A program made the position numbers and the translations under genes. Positions 1 through 8,963 of a DNA stretch of 47,073 bases are shown here, piece by piece. The stretch is taken from positions 1 through 47,073 of the forward strand of contig JANYDF010000009.1 of NCBI GenBank assembly GCA_025359905.1, read 5' to 3'. Source of the DNA: Rhodospirillales bacterium. GTDB lineage: Bacteria > Pseudomonadota > Alphaproteobacteria > Acetobacterales > Acetobacteraceae. The notes under the pieces were generated by a model. The model made no database searches, was not told the DNA's origin, and saw only the letters and a program-made list of their open reading frames with translations. How positions within the stretch are numbered: position 1 is the stretch's first letter; the number at the start of each line of letters is the position of its first letter.

Positions 1-770
1 CGCTCGCGCTTCACCCGGTCCCAGGCGGCGTTGATGCGGGCCACTTTGTCAGTGGCGCGGGCGATGAATTCGGGCGGCACACCGCGGCTGGCCAGACTGT
101 CCGGGTGGGTTTCGCGCATCAAATTCTTCCACGCGGCGCGGATTTCATCGGCCGGCGCGCTGCGCGGCACGCCGAGGATTTCGTAAGGGTCTTCGCCCTC
201 CGGCTGGCTTTGGCGGGATGTGCCGCTGCTCGCCCGCTCCCAGGATTGCTGCGGCAGGCCGAACTTGTGGAAAATCGCCAGCAGGATTTGCTGCTCGATC
301 ACCGTCAGCGGCTTGTCGGCGCGGGCGATCACGAACAGGGCGGCCAGCACGTCTTCCAGCACGCCGGGCGCGTCGGTGAAGGCTTGGCCGAGTTGCTGGG
401 CGTATTCGTCCGGGCCGTCGGGGCTGTCGCGCGCTTGATCGAACAGGCGGCCGATGTCGCGCGCCGATTCAGGCGGGATGCGGAAACTGCGCTTGAAGGC
501 GTCGATTTCGTGGCGGTTCACCGGGCCATCGCATTTGGCCAGCTTGGCGGCCAGCACGACCACGCAGACGGCGAAGACCTGTTCCTTCTGTCCGAACATC
601 GAGGCCAGCCGCGCCGGGTTGAACGTGCTGGCGCCGGGGAACTGAAAGCCGCCGCCGAAGCCGCCCTTGGCCCCGGTTTCCGCCGCGTGGCCCAGTGCCG
701 CCCCCACCATGGCGCCGAACGGGCCGCCGAATGCGAAGCCAGCCATGCCGCCGATGATCTTGCCCCACAC
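1..770 (-). CDS. djlA: DjlA-like TerB/J-domain co-chaperone (3' end outside window)
   Basis: Reading leftwards from a GTG at 770 gives an open frame to the window edge, 256 codons visible. An in-frame TAA lies a few codons upstream, and a purine-rich stretch (GGGATCAGGG) precedes the GTG, so this start is well constrained. The N-terminus is a glycine-rich hydrophobic segment beginning VWGKIIGGMAGFAFGG, typical of DjlA membrane anchors. The middle (about residues 50-160) is alpha-helical and TerB-like. The C-terminal part is a J domain with DPYEILGVPRSAP and the HPD tripeptide in THPDSL. J proteins of this type stimulate DnaK ATPase activity at the inner membrane. The last few residues are missing at base 1. 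Confidence 0.85.
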   Translation of the reverse strand, partial: MWGKIIGGMAGFAFGGPFGAMVGAALGHAAETGAKGGFGGGFQFPGASTFNPARLASMFGQKEQVFAVCVVVLAAKLAKCDGPVNRHEIDAFKRSFRIPPESARDIGRLFDQARDSPDGPDEYAQQLGQAFTDAPGVLEDVLAALFVIARADKPLTVIEQQILLAIFHKFGLPQQSWERASSGTSRQSQPEGEDPYEILGVPRSAPADEIRAAWKNLMRETHPDSLASRGVPPEFIARATDKVARINAAWDRVKRE

Positions 771-947
771 GCGCCCTGATCCCGATCCGTTCTCGCTGCC
801 TTATGTATCACGGCGGGCTTACGATTTCCAAAGTGGGTATGCGCTACTGCCGGATTAACCGTTGCCGCGAACCGGCCGCGCCAGCATTCTCCGCCCGCTT
901 CCGCGCCCACGATGCATGCGGCCGGATGCAGACCGACTGGAGAGAAG

Positions 948-3900
948 ATGACCGGCTGGCAGTTCTGGATCGACCGAGGCGGCACGTTCACCGACATCGT
1001 GGCGCGCGACCCCTCTGGCCGCCTACTGACGCACAAGCTGCTGAGCGAAAGCGCCACGCGCAGCCAGGATGCGGCGATTGCCGGCATCCGCGCTTTGCTC
1101 GGGCTGGCGGCCGATGCGCCGATCCCGCCGGGCGCGATCGACAGCGTCAAGATGGGCACCACGGTGGCCACCAACGCGCTGCTGGAGCGCAAGGGCGAGC
1201 GCACGCTGTTGCTGGTCAATCGCGGTTTCGCCGACGCGCTGCGCATCGGCACGCAGGCGCGGCCACGGCTGTTCGACCTCGATATTACCCTGCCCACCAT
1301 GCTGTACGAGCGGGTGGTGGAAATTCCGGGCCGCATCGGCGCCGATGGACACGAGATCGCGGCGTTGGATGAGGCGGCTGCGCTGGCCGCCCTGCAAGCG
1401 GCCCGTGCCGCGGGCATCGCCGCTGTCGCCATCGTGCTGATGCACGCATGGAAATACCCCGCGCACGAACGGCGGCTGGCCGCCTTGGCGCGGCAAGCCG
1501 GGTTTGCCCAGGTCTCCGCCAGTCACGAGGTCAGCCCGCTGCTGCGGCTGGTGCCGCGCGGCGATACCACGGTGGCCGACGCCTATCTGTCGCCGATCCT
1601 GCGGCGTTACGTGGACCGGGTGGCCAGCGAACTGTCCGGCACGCGGCTGTATTTCATGCAGTCGAACGGCGGATTGGCCGCAGCCAGCCGGTTCCAGGGC
1701 AAGGACGCCATTCTGTCCGGCCCGGCGGGCGGTATCGTGGGTGCGGCGCGCACCGCCGCGATGGCCGGGCTGCACCGCATTGTCGGCTTCGACATGGGCG
1801 GCACCTCGACCGATGTCGCGCTGTACGACGGCGCGTTCGAGCGGGCGTTCGAGACCGAGGTGGCGGGCGTGCGGCTGCGCGCGCCGATGATGGCGATCAA
1901 CACGGTGGCCGCTGGCGGCGGCTCGATCCTGCATTTCGACGGCAGCCGGTTCCGCGTTGGCCCCGACAGTGCGGGTGCTCGGCCCGGCCCGGCATGCTAC
2001 CGCAACGGCGGACCGCTGACTGTCACCGACGCCAATGTGTGCGTCGGCAAGCTGCAACCGGCGCATTTCCCGGCGATCTTTGGCCCCAGCGCCAATCAGC
2101 CGCTCGACGCCGCCATCGTCGCCGAAAAATTCGCTGGCCTGGCCGATGAGATCGCCGCCGCCACCGGCCAGCACCGCGATCCGCGCGCGGTGGCTGAGGG
2201 CTTCCTGCGTATCGCGGTGGCCAACATGGCCAATGCGATCAAACAGGTCTCGGTGCAGAAAGGCCACGACGCCACCCGCTTCGCGCTGCAATGCTTCGGC
2301 GGCGCCGGCGGCCAGCACGCCTGTCTGGTGGCCGACGAACTGGGCATGGAGACGGTGTTCATCCATCCGTTCGCCGGCGTGCTGTCGGCCTACGGCATGG
2401 GGCTGGCCGATCAGACCGCGATGCGCGAGCAGGCGGTGGAAACACTGCTGACCGCCGCGTCGCTGCCCGGCCTGTTCGCCTTGGCCGAGGATTTGGCGGC
2501 GCGGGCGTCCGGCGAACTGGCGACCCAGGGCGCCGATCCGGCGGCCCTCGCGCTGACCCGGCGCGTGATGCTGCGCTATCAGGGCACCGAGGCGGCCCTG
2601 GCGGTGCCGCTGGCCGATCTGGATACACTGGTGGCCACGTTCACCGAGGCGCACCGCGCCCGCTTCGGCTTCGCCACGCCGGGCCGCCCGCTGATCGCCG
2701 AAGCGGTCTCAGTGGAAGCCACCGCCGCTGGCGAACCCATCGCCGAACACGCGCCGCCGCCGCGCGCGGGCGCATTGCCGGACCCGGTGGACCATATTGC
2801 GATGTGGACTGGCGGTGCCGCGCACGCCACCCCGGTGTTCGAGCGTACCGCGCTGTGCCCCGGCGACCGCATCGCGGGGCCCGCGTTGATCCGCGAAGCC
2901 AACGCCACCACGGTGATCGAACCGGGCTGGACCGCCGAGGTGACACCGCTCGATCACTTGCTGCTGCGCCGCACCGTGCGGCTGCCGGGCCGGGTGGATG
3001 CCGGGTCGGACAAGCCCGATCCGGTGCTGCTCGAACTATTCAACAACCTGTTCATGAACGTCGCCGAGCAAACCGGCGCGGTGCTGCAAAACACTTCGCA
3101 GAGTGTGAACATCAAGGAGCGGCTGGACTTCTCGTGCGCCATTTTCGACGCCACCGGGGCGCTGGTGGCCAACGCGCCGCATGTGCCGGTGCATCTGGGG
3201 GCGATGGGCGAAAGCGTGCGCACCGTGCTGCGCCGCCGCGCGGCCACACTGCGGCCCGGCGACGTGGTGGCGCTGAACAACCCGTATAACGGCGGCACCC
3301 ATCTGCCGGACGTCACGGTGATTACCCCAGTGTTTGGCGACACCGGGGAGATCTTGTTCTTCGCTGGCAGCCGGGGCCATCACGCCGATATTGGCGGCAC
3401 TGTGCCCGGCTCCACGCCACCGAACTCTCGCACGCTGGAAGAAGAAGGCGTCATCATCGACGACTTCCTGCTGGTCGCTGGCGGCGTGTTCCAGGAGGCG
3501 GCGTTCCGCGCGCTGCTGGCCGGCGCCAAGTATCCGGCGCGCAGCCCGGATGTGAACGTCGCCGACATCAAGGCGCAGGTCGCGGCCAACCAGAAGGGCG
3601 TGCAGGAATTGCTGCGCGTGGTCGATCAGTTCGGCATCGCCACGGTGCGCGCCTACATGCGCCATGTGATGGACAACGCCGAGGCGAGCGTGCGCCGGGT
3701 GCTCGGGCGGCTGCGCGACGGCGCATTCCACTACACGATGGACAACGGAGCCCCGCTGCATGTGCGGGTGCAGGTCAATCGGGCGGAGCGGACAGCGGTG
3801 GTGGATTTCACCGGCACCGGGCCGCAGAACGCGGGCAACTTCAACGCCCCGCCTGCCGTGACCCGTGCCGTGGTGCTGTACGTGTTCCGTTGTCTGGTCG

Positions 3901-4547
3901 GCGACGACATTCCGCTCAACGACGGCTGCCTGAAGCCAATTGAACTGATCATTCCGCCCGGCACCTTCCTGTCGCCGCAACCCGGTGCTGCGGTGGTGGC
4001 GGGCAATACCGAAGTGTCGCAGGCGGTGTGCAATGCGCTGTTCGGCGCATTGGGTGCCATTGCATGCAGTCAGGCGACAATGAACAACTTCCTGTTCGGC
4101 GACGCCACGCGGCAATACTACGAGACCATTTGCGGCGGCACCGGGGCCGGGCCGGGCTTCAACGGCACCTCGGCCATTCAGACTCACATGACCAACACGC
4201 GGATGACCGACCCCGAGGTGTTCGAGTTGCGCTACCCGGTGGTGCTGGAGGAATTCGCCATCCGGCGCGGCTCCGGCGGGGCGGGCCGCTGGCGTGGCGG
4301 CGACGGCGCGCGCCGCCGGGTGCGGTTCCTCGATCGAATGACGGCGGTGATCGTCGCCTCACGCCGCGAGGTGGCACCGTTCGGGCTGGACGGCGGCAGC
4401 GATGGGCTGGCGGGACGGCAATGGGTGGACCGCGCCGACGGCAGCCGCACGATTTTGTCCGGCACCTCGTCGGCGGAATTGCTGCCGGGTGACGTGGTCA
4501 CCATCGAAACGCCCGGGGGCGGCGGCTTCGGCGCCGTGGCGGACTAA
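948..4547 (+). CDS. Fused HyuA-HyuB hydantoinase/5-oxoprolinase family protein
   Basis: A single 1199-residue chain carries both halves of an ATP-dependent 5-oxoprolinase. The HyuA half has the N-terminal nucleotide-binding signature WIDRGGTFTD (residues about 6-15) and the second phosphate loop FDMGGTSTDVAL (about 281). The HyuB half starts near residue 690 (DPVLLELFNNLFMNVAEQTG). Length matches the eukaryotic-type fused enzyme, which hydrolyses 5-oxo-L-proline to glutamate with ATP; related fusions act on hydantoins or acetone, so substrate is inferred only. I chose the ATG at 948, not the one at 912, because GGAGAGAAG sits directly before it. The AsmA-type gene starts 3 nt after the stop, suggesting co-transcription, though no functional link is obvious. 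Confidence 0.9.
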   Translation: MTGWQFWIDRGGTFTDIVARDPSGRLLTHKLLSESATRSQDAAIAGIRALLGLAADAPIPPGAIDSVKMGTTVATNALLERKGERTLLLVNRGFADALRIGTQARPRLFDLDITLPTMLYERVVEIPGRIGADGHEIAALDEAAALAALQAARAAGIAAVAIVLMHAWKYPAHERRLAALARQAGFAQVSASHEVSPLLRLVPRGDTTVADAYLSPILRRYVDRVASELSGTRLYFMQSNGGLAAASRFQGKDAILSGPAGGIVGAARTAAMAGLHRIVGFDMGGTSTDVALYDGAFERAFETEVAGVRLRAPMMAINTVAAGGGSILHFDGSRFRVGPDSAGARPGPACYRNGGPLTVTDANVCVGKLQPAHFPAIFGPSANQPLDAAIVAEKFAGLADEIAAATGQHRDPRAVAEGFLRIAVANMANAIKQVSVQKGHDATRFALQCFGGAGGQHACLVADELGMETVFIHPFAGVLSAYGMGLADQTAMREQAVETLLTAASLPGLFALAEDLAARASGELATQGADPAALALTRRVMLRYQGTEAALAVPLADLDTLVATFTEAHRARFGFATPGRPLIAEAVSVEATAAGEPIAEHAPPPRAGALPDPVDHIAMWTGGAAHATPVFERTALCPGDRIAGPALIREANATTVIEPGWTAEVTPLDHLLLRRTVRLPGRVDAGSDKPDPVLLELFNNLFMNVAEQTGAVLQNTSQSVNIKERLDFSCAIFDATGALVANAPHVPVHLGAMGESVRTVLRRRAATLRPGDVVALNNPYNGGTHLPDVTVITPVFGDTGEILFFAGSRGHHADIGGTVPGSTPPNSRTLEEEGVIIDDFLLVAGGVFQEAAFRALLAGAKYPARSPDVNVADIKAQVAANQKGVQELLRVVDQFGIATVRAYMRHVMDNAEASVRRVLGRLRDGAFHYTMDNGAPLHVRVQVNRAERTAVVDFTGTGPQNAGNFNAPPAVTRAVVLYVFRCLVGDDIPLNDGCLKPIELIIPPGTFLSPQPGAAVVAGNTEVSQAVCNALFGALGAIACSQATMNNFLFGDATRQYYETICGGTGAGPGFNGTSAIQTHMTNTRMTDPEVFELRYPVVLEEFAIRRGSGGAGRWRGGDGARRRVRFLDRMTAVIVASRREVAPFGLDGGSDGLAGRQWVDRADGSRTILSGTSSAELLPGDVVTIETPGGGGFGAVAD

Positions 4548-4550
4548 CGG

Positions 4551-7463
4551 GTGCGAGCGCTGCGCGCCCTGCTGTGGTTGCTGTTGCTGCTGGCGGTCGC
4601 ATTGCCGGTGGCGGCATGGCTGGTGCCGCCGCGCCTCGACCTGGATCGGTTTCGCGGCGACATCGCCAGTGCGGCCGCCGCCCGGTTGGGCCGCAGCGTC
4701 ACCATCGGCGGGCGCATCGCGCTGCGCTTGCTGCCCGAGCCGATGCTGACCGCGTCTGGCATCGCCATCGGCTCGCCGTCGGAGGTGCGCGCCGAAAGCA
4801 TTAGCATCACCGCCGCCGAGTTGCGGCTGCGTTTGGCACTCGGCCCGCTGCTGGAAGGCCGCATCGACGCGCGCGAACTGGTGCTGCGCGGTGCCGACGT
4901 ACGGCTGCCCTGGCCGCTCGACCCGTCGCAGGTGATGGTGCGCACGCCGTATTGGCTGTCGGCGCTGTCGGCCAGCGTCGAGGATGGCAAGCTGTCGATT
5001 GGCGGGCTGAACTTCACCGGCATCGACGCCACGCTGACCACGGTTGGATACGGCGGCAGCTATTCGGCGGCTGGGACCGCGCAGTTTTCCGGCCGCCCCT
5101 GGCGCTTCACCGCGCGGCTGACCCAGCCGGGCGGCGATGGTTCGGCGGGGCTGGATGTGGCGCTCGACGGGCAGGGGCCGGTGCAAGGTATCGGCGCCAC
5201 GCTCAGTGGCCAGATCGGCCCGGATGGTACGCTGACCGGGCGGGTCAGCGGGCGCGGTCCGGATTTGTCGCATCTTATTCCGGCGCCGCCGGTGTCGTTC
5301 AAGGCCGAAGGCCGGGTGACTATCGCGGGTGGCCTCGCGGCGGCGGACGATTTGGCGATGCAGATCGGCGGGTCGCCGGCGCGTGGCGCGGTCGCCTTGC
5401 GCGTGTCGCCGATGCCACGGCTCGATCTGGCGCTGGCCGCCAGCCGTCTGGACCTGGATGCATGGCTGCCGGTGCTGGGCCATACCGGGCCGCTGCCGTT
5501 GCCGGTCGGGATCGATTTGTCAGCCGAGGCGGCGACGCTGGCGGGCGGCACGCTGCGCGGGTTGCGCGCGGCGGTGGATTTGTCGCGCGACGGGGCGGAG
5601 GTGCGCGAAGCCCGCGCCGTGTTGCCGGGCGAAGCGCCGCTGCGGCTGTCCGGCCATGTCGGCCAGGATGGCGGCGCGACGCCGCGCCCGCATTTCGAGG
5701 GCGATGTGTCGATCTCCGCACCTGCGCTGCGCACCACGCTGGCGTGGCTGGAACAGGCGGGCGTCGCCCCGTTCGCCAGCTTGCCGGATGGCGTGCTGCG
5801 CCGCGCCGAGCTCTCGGGCCACGTGGCCGCCGAGCCGGGCCAGTTCTCAGCGGCCTCGCTGGCTGGCATGGTGGATTCCAGCCAAATCAGCGGCAGCTTT
5901 TCCTTGCGGGCCGGCAAGCGGCTGGCGGCGGGCGCGGGCTTGTCCGTGGATCGCCTCGACCTCGATCCGTGGCTGCCAAGCGGCATCCCGGCATTGCCGC
6001 TGCCGCCGGGGCGCTTTGGACTGTTCGATGTCGATCTGCGGCTGGAGGCCAAGCAGGCGATGTTCCACGGCAACGCCATCGCGCCGCTGTCGCTCGACGC
6101 GGCGCTGGAAGCGGGGCGGCTGACCTTGCGCAAGCTCGATTTGCAAATCAACAGCGTGCATGCCAGCGCATCGGGAGCGATCAGCGAAGCTGGGCGGGTA
6201 TCGGAAGGCCATATCAATCTGCAAGTGCCGCACGCCGCCCCGCTGGCCGGCCTGTTGCCGGACCGGCTGGCCTTTTTGGGGCAGCGAGCGCCACGGCTGT
6301 GGGCGCAGCCCGCGACGGTGCAGGTGCTGGCCTCCGGCCCGCCGGAGGCGCTGGGACTGAAAATCACCGCCGACATCGCCGATCTGCGCTTCGAAGCCCA
6401 GCCGACGCTGAACACCGGCAAGGGAACCTGGACCTCCACCGTGCAACTGCGCCATCCCGGTGCACCGCGTTTGGCCGAAGCGCTGGGCATGGCCAATGCC
6501 GGGCTTTGGCTCGGCGATGGCTCACTGAGCCTGGCCGGACAATTGTCCGGCGCCGCCACCCACTATGCCGCCGATAGTTTTGAACTGACGGCCGGGGGAC
6601 TGCGGGCCACGGGAGCCATGACGCTCGACCGGATTGATGCGCATCCGTTTTTGAATGGCCACATTGCCGCCGAGACGCTGCCGCTGCCGCTGGTCGATCC
6701 GCGGTCGCTGGACCCGCTGCCGCTGTCGGTCCTGTCCGGATGGGACGGTGCGCTGAAGCTGACGGCGGGTCATGTGCTGATGGGCCAAGCCCCGCTGCTG
6801 GAGCAGGCCAGTGCCGCCTTAGCGCTGGAACACGGCGTGCTGCGGCTCGACGGCCTTTCGGCGCGGCTGGCGGGCGGTGCGCTGACCGGGAAAGTTTCGC
6901 TGGACAGCGGCAGCAGTCCGCCGGCCGGCCGGATCGACTTCGAGGTGTCTGGCGCCCAACTTGGCGGCGCCCTCTTCGACTGGCCGCTCGACATGACGGC
7001 GGGCAGCGTCGATGCGGGGGGGAGTTTGACCGCCAGCGGCCACGCCCCCGCCACACTGCTGACGACGCTGGGCGGCGAGGTGCGTTTGTCGATGCGCGAC
7101 GGCGTGCTGAGCGGCGCATCGTTGCCCGCGCTGGCCGGTGACGTATCCGAAGCAACGGCGCGCGCGGCGCTGGCGGGCGGGGAAACGCCGTTTCAGGCGT
7201 TGTCGTTGAATGCCACGCTGGCCAGTGGCGTTATTGCGATCAGCGGCGGCGAGATTACCGCGCCGTCGGGCAACGCCAGCTTGACCGGCACAATCGATCT
7301 GCCGGGGGCTGCCGCCGATCTGCACCTGACGTTGCGCCCCCTCACGCCCGACCCGCCGGAAGTGGGGCTGCGGCTGACCGGCAAGCTCGACGCACCGCGC
7401 CGGATGCTGGAGCTTGCCGGACTGACACGCTGGCGCGCGGCGCATCTGGCCGCTCCGCCGTAG
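4551..7463 (+). CDS. AsmA-family inner-membrane/periplasmic protein
   Basis: A 970-residue protein from a GTG start 3 nt after the preceding stop. It has one N-terminal membrane segment (about residues 4-24, rich in Leu/Val/Ala) and then a very long region of beta-strand repeats dominated by short hydrophobic/Gly alternation. The C-terminal part has the AsmA signature LSMRDGVLSGASLPALAGD. AsmA-like proteins are anchored in the inner membrane, span the periplasm and are implicated in outer-membrane lipid transport or biogenesis. Its length is at the high end of the family. No paralogue is visible in the window. The family call is firm; the exact role is not. Confidence 0.85.
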   Translation: MRALRALLWLLLLLAVALPVAAWLVPPRLDLDRFRGDIASAAAARLGRSVTIGGRIALRLLPEPMLTASGIAIGSPSEVRAESISITAAELRLRLALGPLLEGRIDARELVLRGADVRLPWPLDPSQVMVRTPYWLSALSASVEDGKLSIGGLNFTGIDATLTTVGYGGSYSAAGTAQFSGRPWRFTARLTQPGGDGSAGLDVALDGQGPVQGIGATLSGQIGPDGTLTGRVSGRGPDLSHLIPAPPVSFKAEGRVTIAGGLAAADDLAMQIGGSPARGAVALRVSPMPRLDLALAASRLDLDAWLPVLGHTGPLPLPVGIDLSAEAATLAGGTLRGLRAAVDLSRDGAEVREARAVLPGEAPLRLSGHVGQDGGATPRPHFEGDVSISAPALRTTLAWLEQAGVAPFASLPDGVLRRAELSGHVAAEPGQFSAASLAGMVDSSQISGSFSLRAGKRLAAGAGLSVDRLDLDPWLPSGIPALPLPPGRFGLFDVDLRLEAKQAMFHGNAIAPLSLDAALEAGRLTLRKLDLQINSVHASASGAISEAGRVSEGHINLQVPHAAPLAGLLPDRLAFLGQRAPRLWAQPATVQVLASGPPEALGLKITADIADLRFEAQPTLNTGKGTWTSTVQLRHPGAPRLAEALGMANAGLWLGDGSLSLAGQLSGAATHYAADSFELTAGGLRATGAMTLDRIDAHPFLNGHIAAETLPLPLVDPRSLDPLPLSVLSGWDGALKLTAGHVLMGQAPLLEQASAALALEHGVLRLDGLSARLAGGALTGKVSLDSGSSPPAGRIDFEVSGAQLGGALFDWPLDMTAGSVDAGGSLTASGHAPATLLTTLGGEVRLSMRDGVLSGASLPALAGDVSEATARAALAGGETPFQALSLNATLASGVIAISGGEITAPSGNASLTGTIDLPGAAADLHLTLRPLTPDPPEVGLRLTGKLDAPRRMLELAGLTRWRAAHLAAPP

Positions 7464-7480
7464 TTCGCACGACGGCGGAG
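7453..7480. terminator. Hairpin between convergent genes
   Basis: CTCCGCCGT (7453-7461) pairs perfectly with ACGGCGGAG (7472-7480) around a 10-nt loop. It overlaps the AsmA-gene stop and lies before the end of the convergent small gene, where a shared terminator is expected. Neither side has a T-run, so intrinsic termination is uncertain. Confidence 0.3.
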
Positions 7481-7496
7481 GGTATTGCGGGCTTGA

Positions 7497-7781
7497 TCAG
7501 GACTTGGCGTGATGGAGTTCAACTGCGGCAGCCGACGCGGCATCGTGGTCCGCCGCATCGTGGCCTGCCGCATCATGGCCTGCTGCATCATGGCCTGCTG
7601 CATCATGGCCCGCTGCTTCATGGCCTGCGGATGCATTGCCGCTTTGGCCCGAATTGCCGCCGTGGCTGCCTGCGGCGAAAGCCATCGGCGCCAGCACCGT
7701 GCCGCTGCTGAGAACCGGCGCCACCATCAGGCTCAATGCTGCAATGGCGGATGTAATAATCAGTTTCCGATAGTGGGTCAT
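7497..7781 (-). CDS. Small exported protein with His-Asp-Ala-Ala-Gly repeats
   Basis: A 94-residue protein. The ATG at 7781 has GGAAGA about 6 nt upstream; an upstream in-frame extension to 7979 lacks this and would bury the signal peptide. Residues 1-36 form a signal peptide (MTHYRKLIITSAIAALSLM, ending near MAFA-A). The mature part is glycine/serine-rich, followed by six pentapeptides (GHEAA, four GHDAA, DHDAA) at residues 53-82 and the tail VELHHAKS. The regularly spaced His/Asp pairs could bind metal (inference). The signal region, PVL-x2-G-x2-L-x3-AFA pattern and tail resemble the neighbour at 8196-8546, so the two are probably diverged paralogues. No known family was recognised. Confidence 0.75.
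   Translation of the reverse strand: MTHYRKLIITSAIAALSLMVAPVLSSGTVLAPMAFAAGSHGGNSGQSGNASAGHEAAGHDAAGHDAAGHDAAGHDAADHDAASAAAVELHHAKS
7536..7625 (-). repeat. 15-bp tandem repeat, six copies, coding for GHDAA units
   Basis: Six consecutive 15-bp units inside the small exported gene, with near-identical cores read on the plus strand as GC(C/T)GCATCATGGCCT. The unit length is a multiple of three, so copy-number change by slippage would alter protein length without frameshift. Confidence 0.85.
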
Positions 7782-7977
7782 ATTGGTCTTCCGCTGCCTG
7801 AATGCCGCACGATGTTGTGCAGTGACTGCGTTTTGACCGGCTAAACTGACGTGAAGCTGACGTTTGAGCGCCGGAAATTGCAATATATTTTTGTGTTTGC
7901 GCGTCGTTTTCAGGGAATAGATGCACGGCGCACCGGAAAATTCGTGCTTGCCGTGCCCCCTCGTTGGGTGGGGCAGC

Positions 7978-8009
7978 AAATCCGCCGCAGCCAGCGCTGC
8001 GGCGGATTT
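7978..8009. terminator. Perfect 13-bp hairpin, possible bidirectional terminator
   Basis: AAATCCGCCGCAG (7978-7990) is the exact reverse complement of CTGCGGCGGATTT (7997-8009), with a 6-nt loop CCAGCG. The GC stem ends in TTT on both strands. It lies in the 414-bp gap between the two small exported genes, downstream of the one ending at 8196, and may end its transcript. The rest of this gap holds the REP-like pair and no gene. Confidence 0.5.
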
Positions 8010-8064
8010 CGATGCCGCTGGATTATCCCAAATCTCGTGGGAGAGAACCCCTGATCCATTCGAC

Positions 8065-8168
8065 CGTCATCGCCGGGCTTGACCCGGCGATCCATGCCAA
8101 CGCTCGGTATTAAACGCGAGATGCTCTGTGCGGCGCCATGGATTGCCGGGTCAAGCCCGGCAATGACG
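8065..8168. repeat. REP-like inverted pair
   Basis: CGTCATCGCCGGGCTTGACC (from 8065) and its near-inverse, CATGGATTGCCGGGTCAAGC onward (8137-8168), face each other across about 40 bp. Each arm contains an inner palindrome GCCGGG-CTTGA-CCCGGC, giving a double hairpin. Elements of this look are dispersed extragenic palindromes in many alphaproteobacterial genomes (general knowledge). No other copy was noticed in this window. Confidence 0.7.
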
Positions 8169-8195
8169 ATGAGTCTTGGTCAGCGTGATTTGGTA

Positions 8196-8546
8196 TTAGT
8201 GCTTCTTGCCGTGCACTTCGGTTTCAACAACGCCCGGCGCATCTTTGCTGCCGTGATCGGCGCCGGCTGCATCGGGCGAGGTGCTGTCATGCGACGATGC
8301 CGCGCTGGCTCCAGAAGGGGTGCTGCCCGCGTCCTTGCTGCCCGCGTCCTTGCTGCCGGTGTCCTTGCTGCCAGTGTCTTTGCTGCTGGCGTCCTTGCTC
8401 GTGCTGCCCTTGCTGTCGTGGCTGGACTTGCCGCTGTCGGCGAAGGCGGCGGAACCGAGGATGCCGCCTGCCGGAAGAACCGGGCTGGAAACGACAGCGA
8501 AGGCGGCCAGCGTGGCAACGGTGAGCAACTTGGAGATGGTGTTCAT
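8196..8546 (-). CDS. Small exported protein with SKD(T/A)G repeats
   Basis: A 116-residue protein with a signal peptide (MNTISKLLTVATLAAFAVVS, processing near AAFA-D, residue 36). The mature protein is extremely Ser/Lys/Asp/Gly-rich with five pentapeptides SKDAS, SKDTG, SKDTG, SKDAG, SKDAG at residues 50-74, and ends VETEVHGKKH. It is predicted disordered and hydrophilic. It shares the N-terminal pattern KL-(L/I)...AA...PVL..G..L...AFA and a His/Lys-rich end with the neighbour at 7497-7781. The ATG at 8546 is preceded by AAGGAAAAG in the minus-strand reading. No family or function was recognised; an export-dependent extracytoplasmic role is the only supported inference. Confidence 0.7.
   Translation of the reverse strand: MNTISKLLTVATLAAFAVVSSPVLPAGGILGSAAFADSGKSSHDSKGSTSKDASSKDTGSKDTGSKDAGSKDAGSTPSGASAASSHDSTSPDAAGADHGSKDAPGVVETEVHGKKH
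8325..8399 (-). repeat. 15-bp tandem repeat, five copies, coding for SKDxG units
   Basis: Five 15-bp units inside the preceding gene, plus-strand consensus near CTTGCTGCC(G/A)G(C/T)GTC with mostly third-position variation. The period equals that of the GHDAA repeat in the neighbouring gene although the coded pentapeptides differ. Confidence 0.75.
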
Positions 8547-8654
8547 GACTGCTTTTCCTTGATTTTGTCTGCACCGTCTGATGCAGTGCAGTTGTTTTAC
8601 TCAATCCTCCTGACAGGTTGCTGACACCGTTGGCGTACAAATCTTGCTTTTCTG

Positions 8655-8876
8655 TTATCTGTCTGCGTGGCGTCCTTTGCTGCTCTTTGATCGCGCCGCG
8701 ACATGCGGGGCTGGCGGCTCGAACAGCGTGTCCGCCAGATACAGCAGATGCTCGGCAGCGACCGGAAATCCGGCTTGCCCGGCGTCTTGCGCCAGGCGCA
8801 ACAGCCGGTCGCACAGGGCCAGCGGGCTGTTGGCCGATGCGGTGTCCGGCATCCGCAGATCGAAACTGACAGGCAT
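8655..8876 (-). CDS. Small hypothetical protein
   Basis: A 73-residue protein starting MPVSFDLRMPDTASANSP. The ATG at 8876 has CCGGAG about 8 nt upstream, better than the ATG nine codons earlier. The middle is a helical stretch (ALCDRLLRLAQDAGQAG) followed by AAEHLLYLADTLFE; the last 20 residues are basic. No signal peptide or membrane segment. The helical LAxxAxxAG pattern is like small alphaproteobacterial conserved hypotheticals, but I cannot name a family. Confidence 0.55.
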   Translation of the reverse strand: MPVSFDLRMPDTASANSPLALCDRLLRLAQDAGQAGFPVAAEHLLYLADTLFEPPAPHVAARSKSSKGRHADR

Positions 8877-8963
8877 GGCTGGGTCTCCGGTTTGCAGCCG
8901 CAAGGTGCGGCGGTGTCATTTTGACAACCCCCCGACTCCGCCAGGCAAAACCTTGATATTTAG

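Noticed and set aside
1023-2654. 543-codon open frame on the minus strand inside the 5-oxoprolinase gene
   Set aside because: Its translation is Arg/Gln/His-rich with no family motif, as expected for the antisense of a GC-rich coding frame; the plus-strand protein has clear domains.
7536-8399. 15-bp repeats considered as a CRISPR array
   Set aside because: The units are contiguous with no spacers, coding and in frame, and no cas gene is present.
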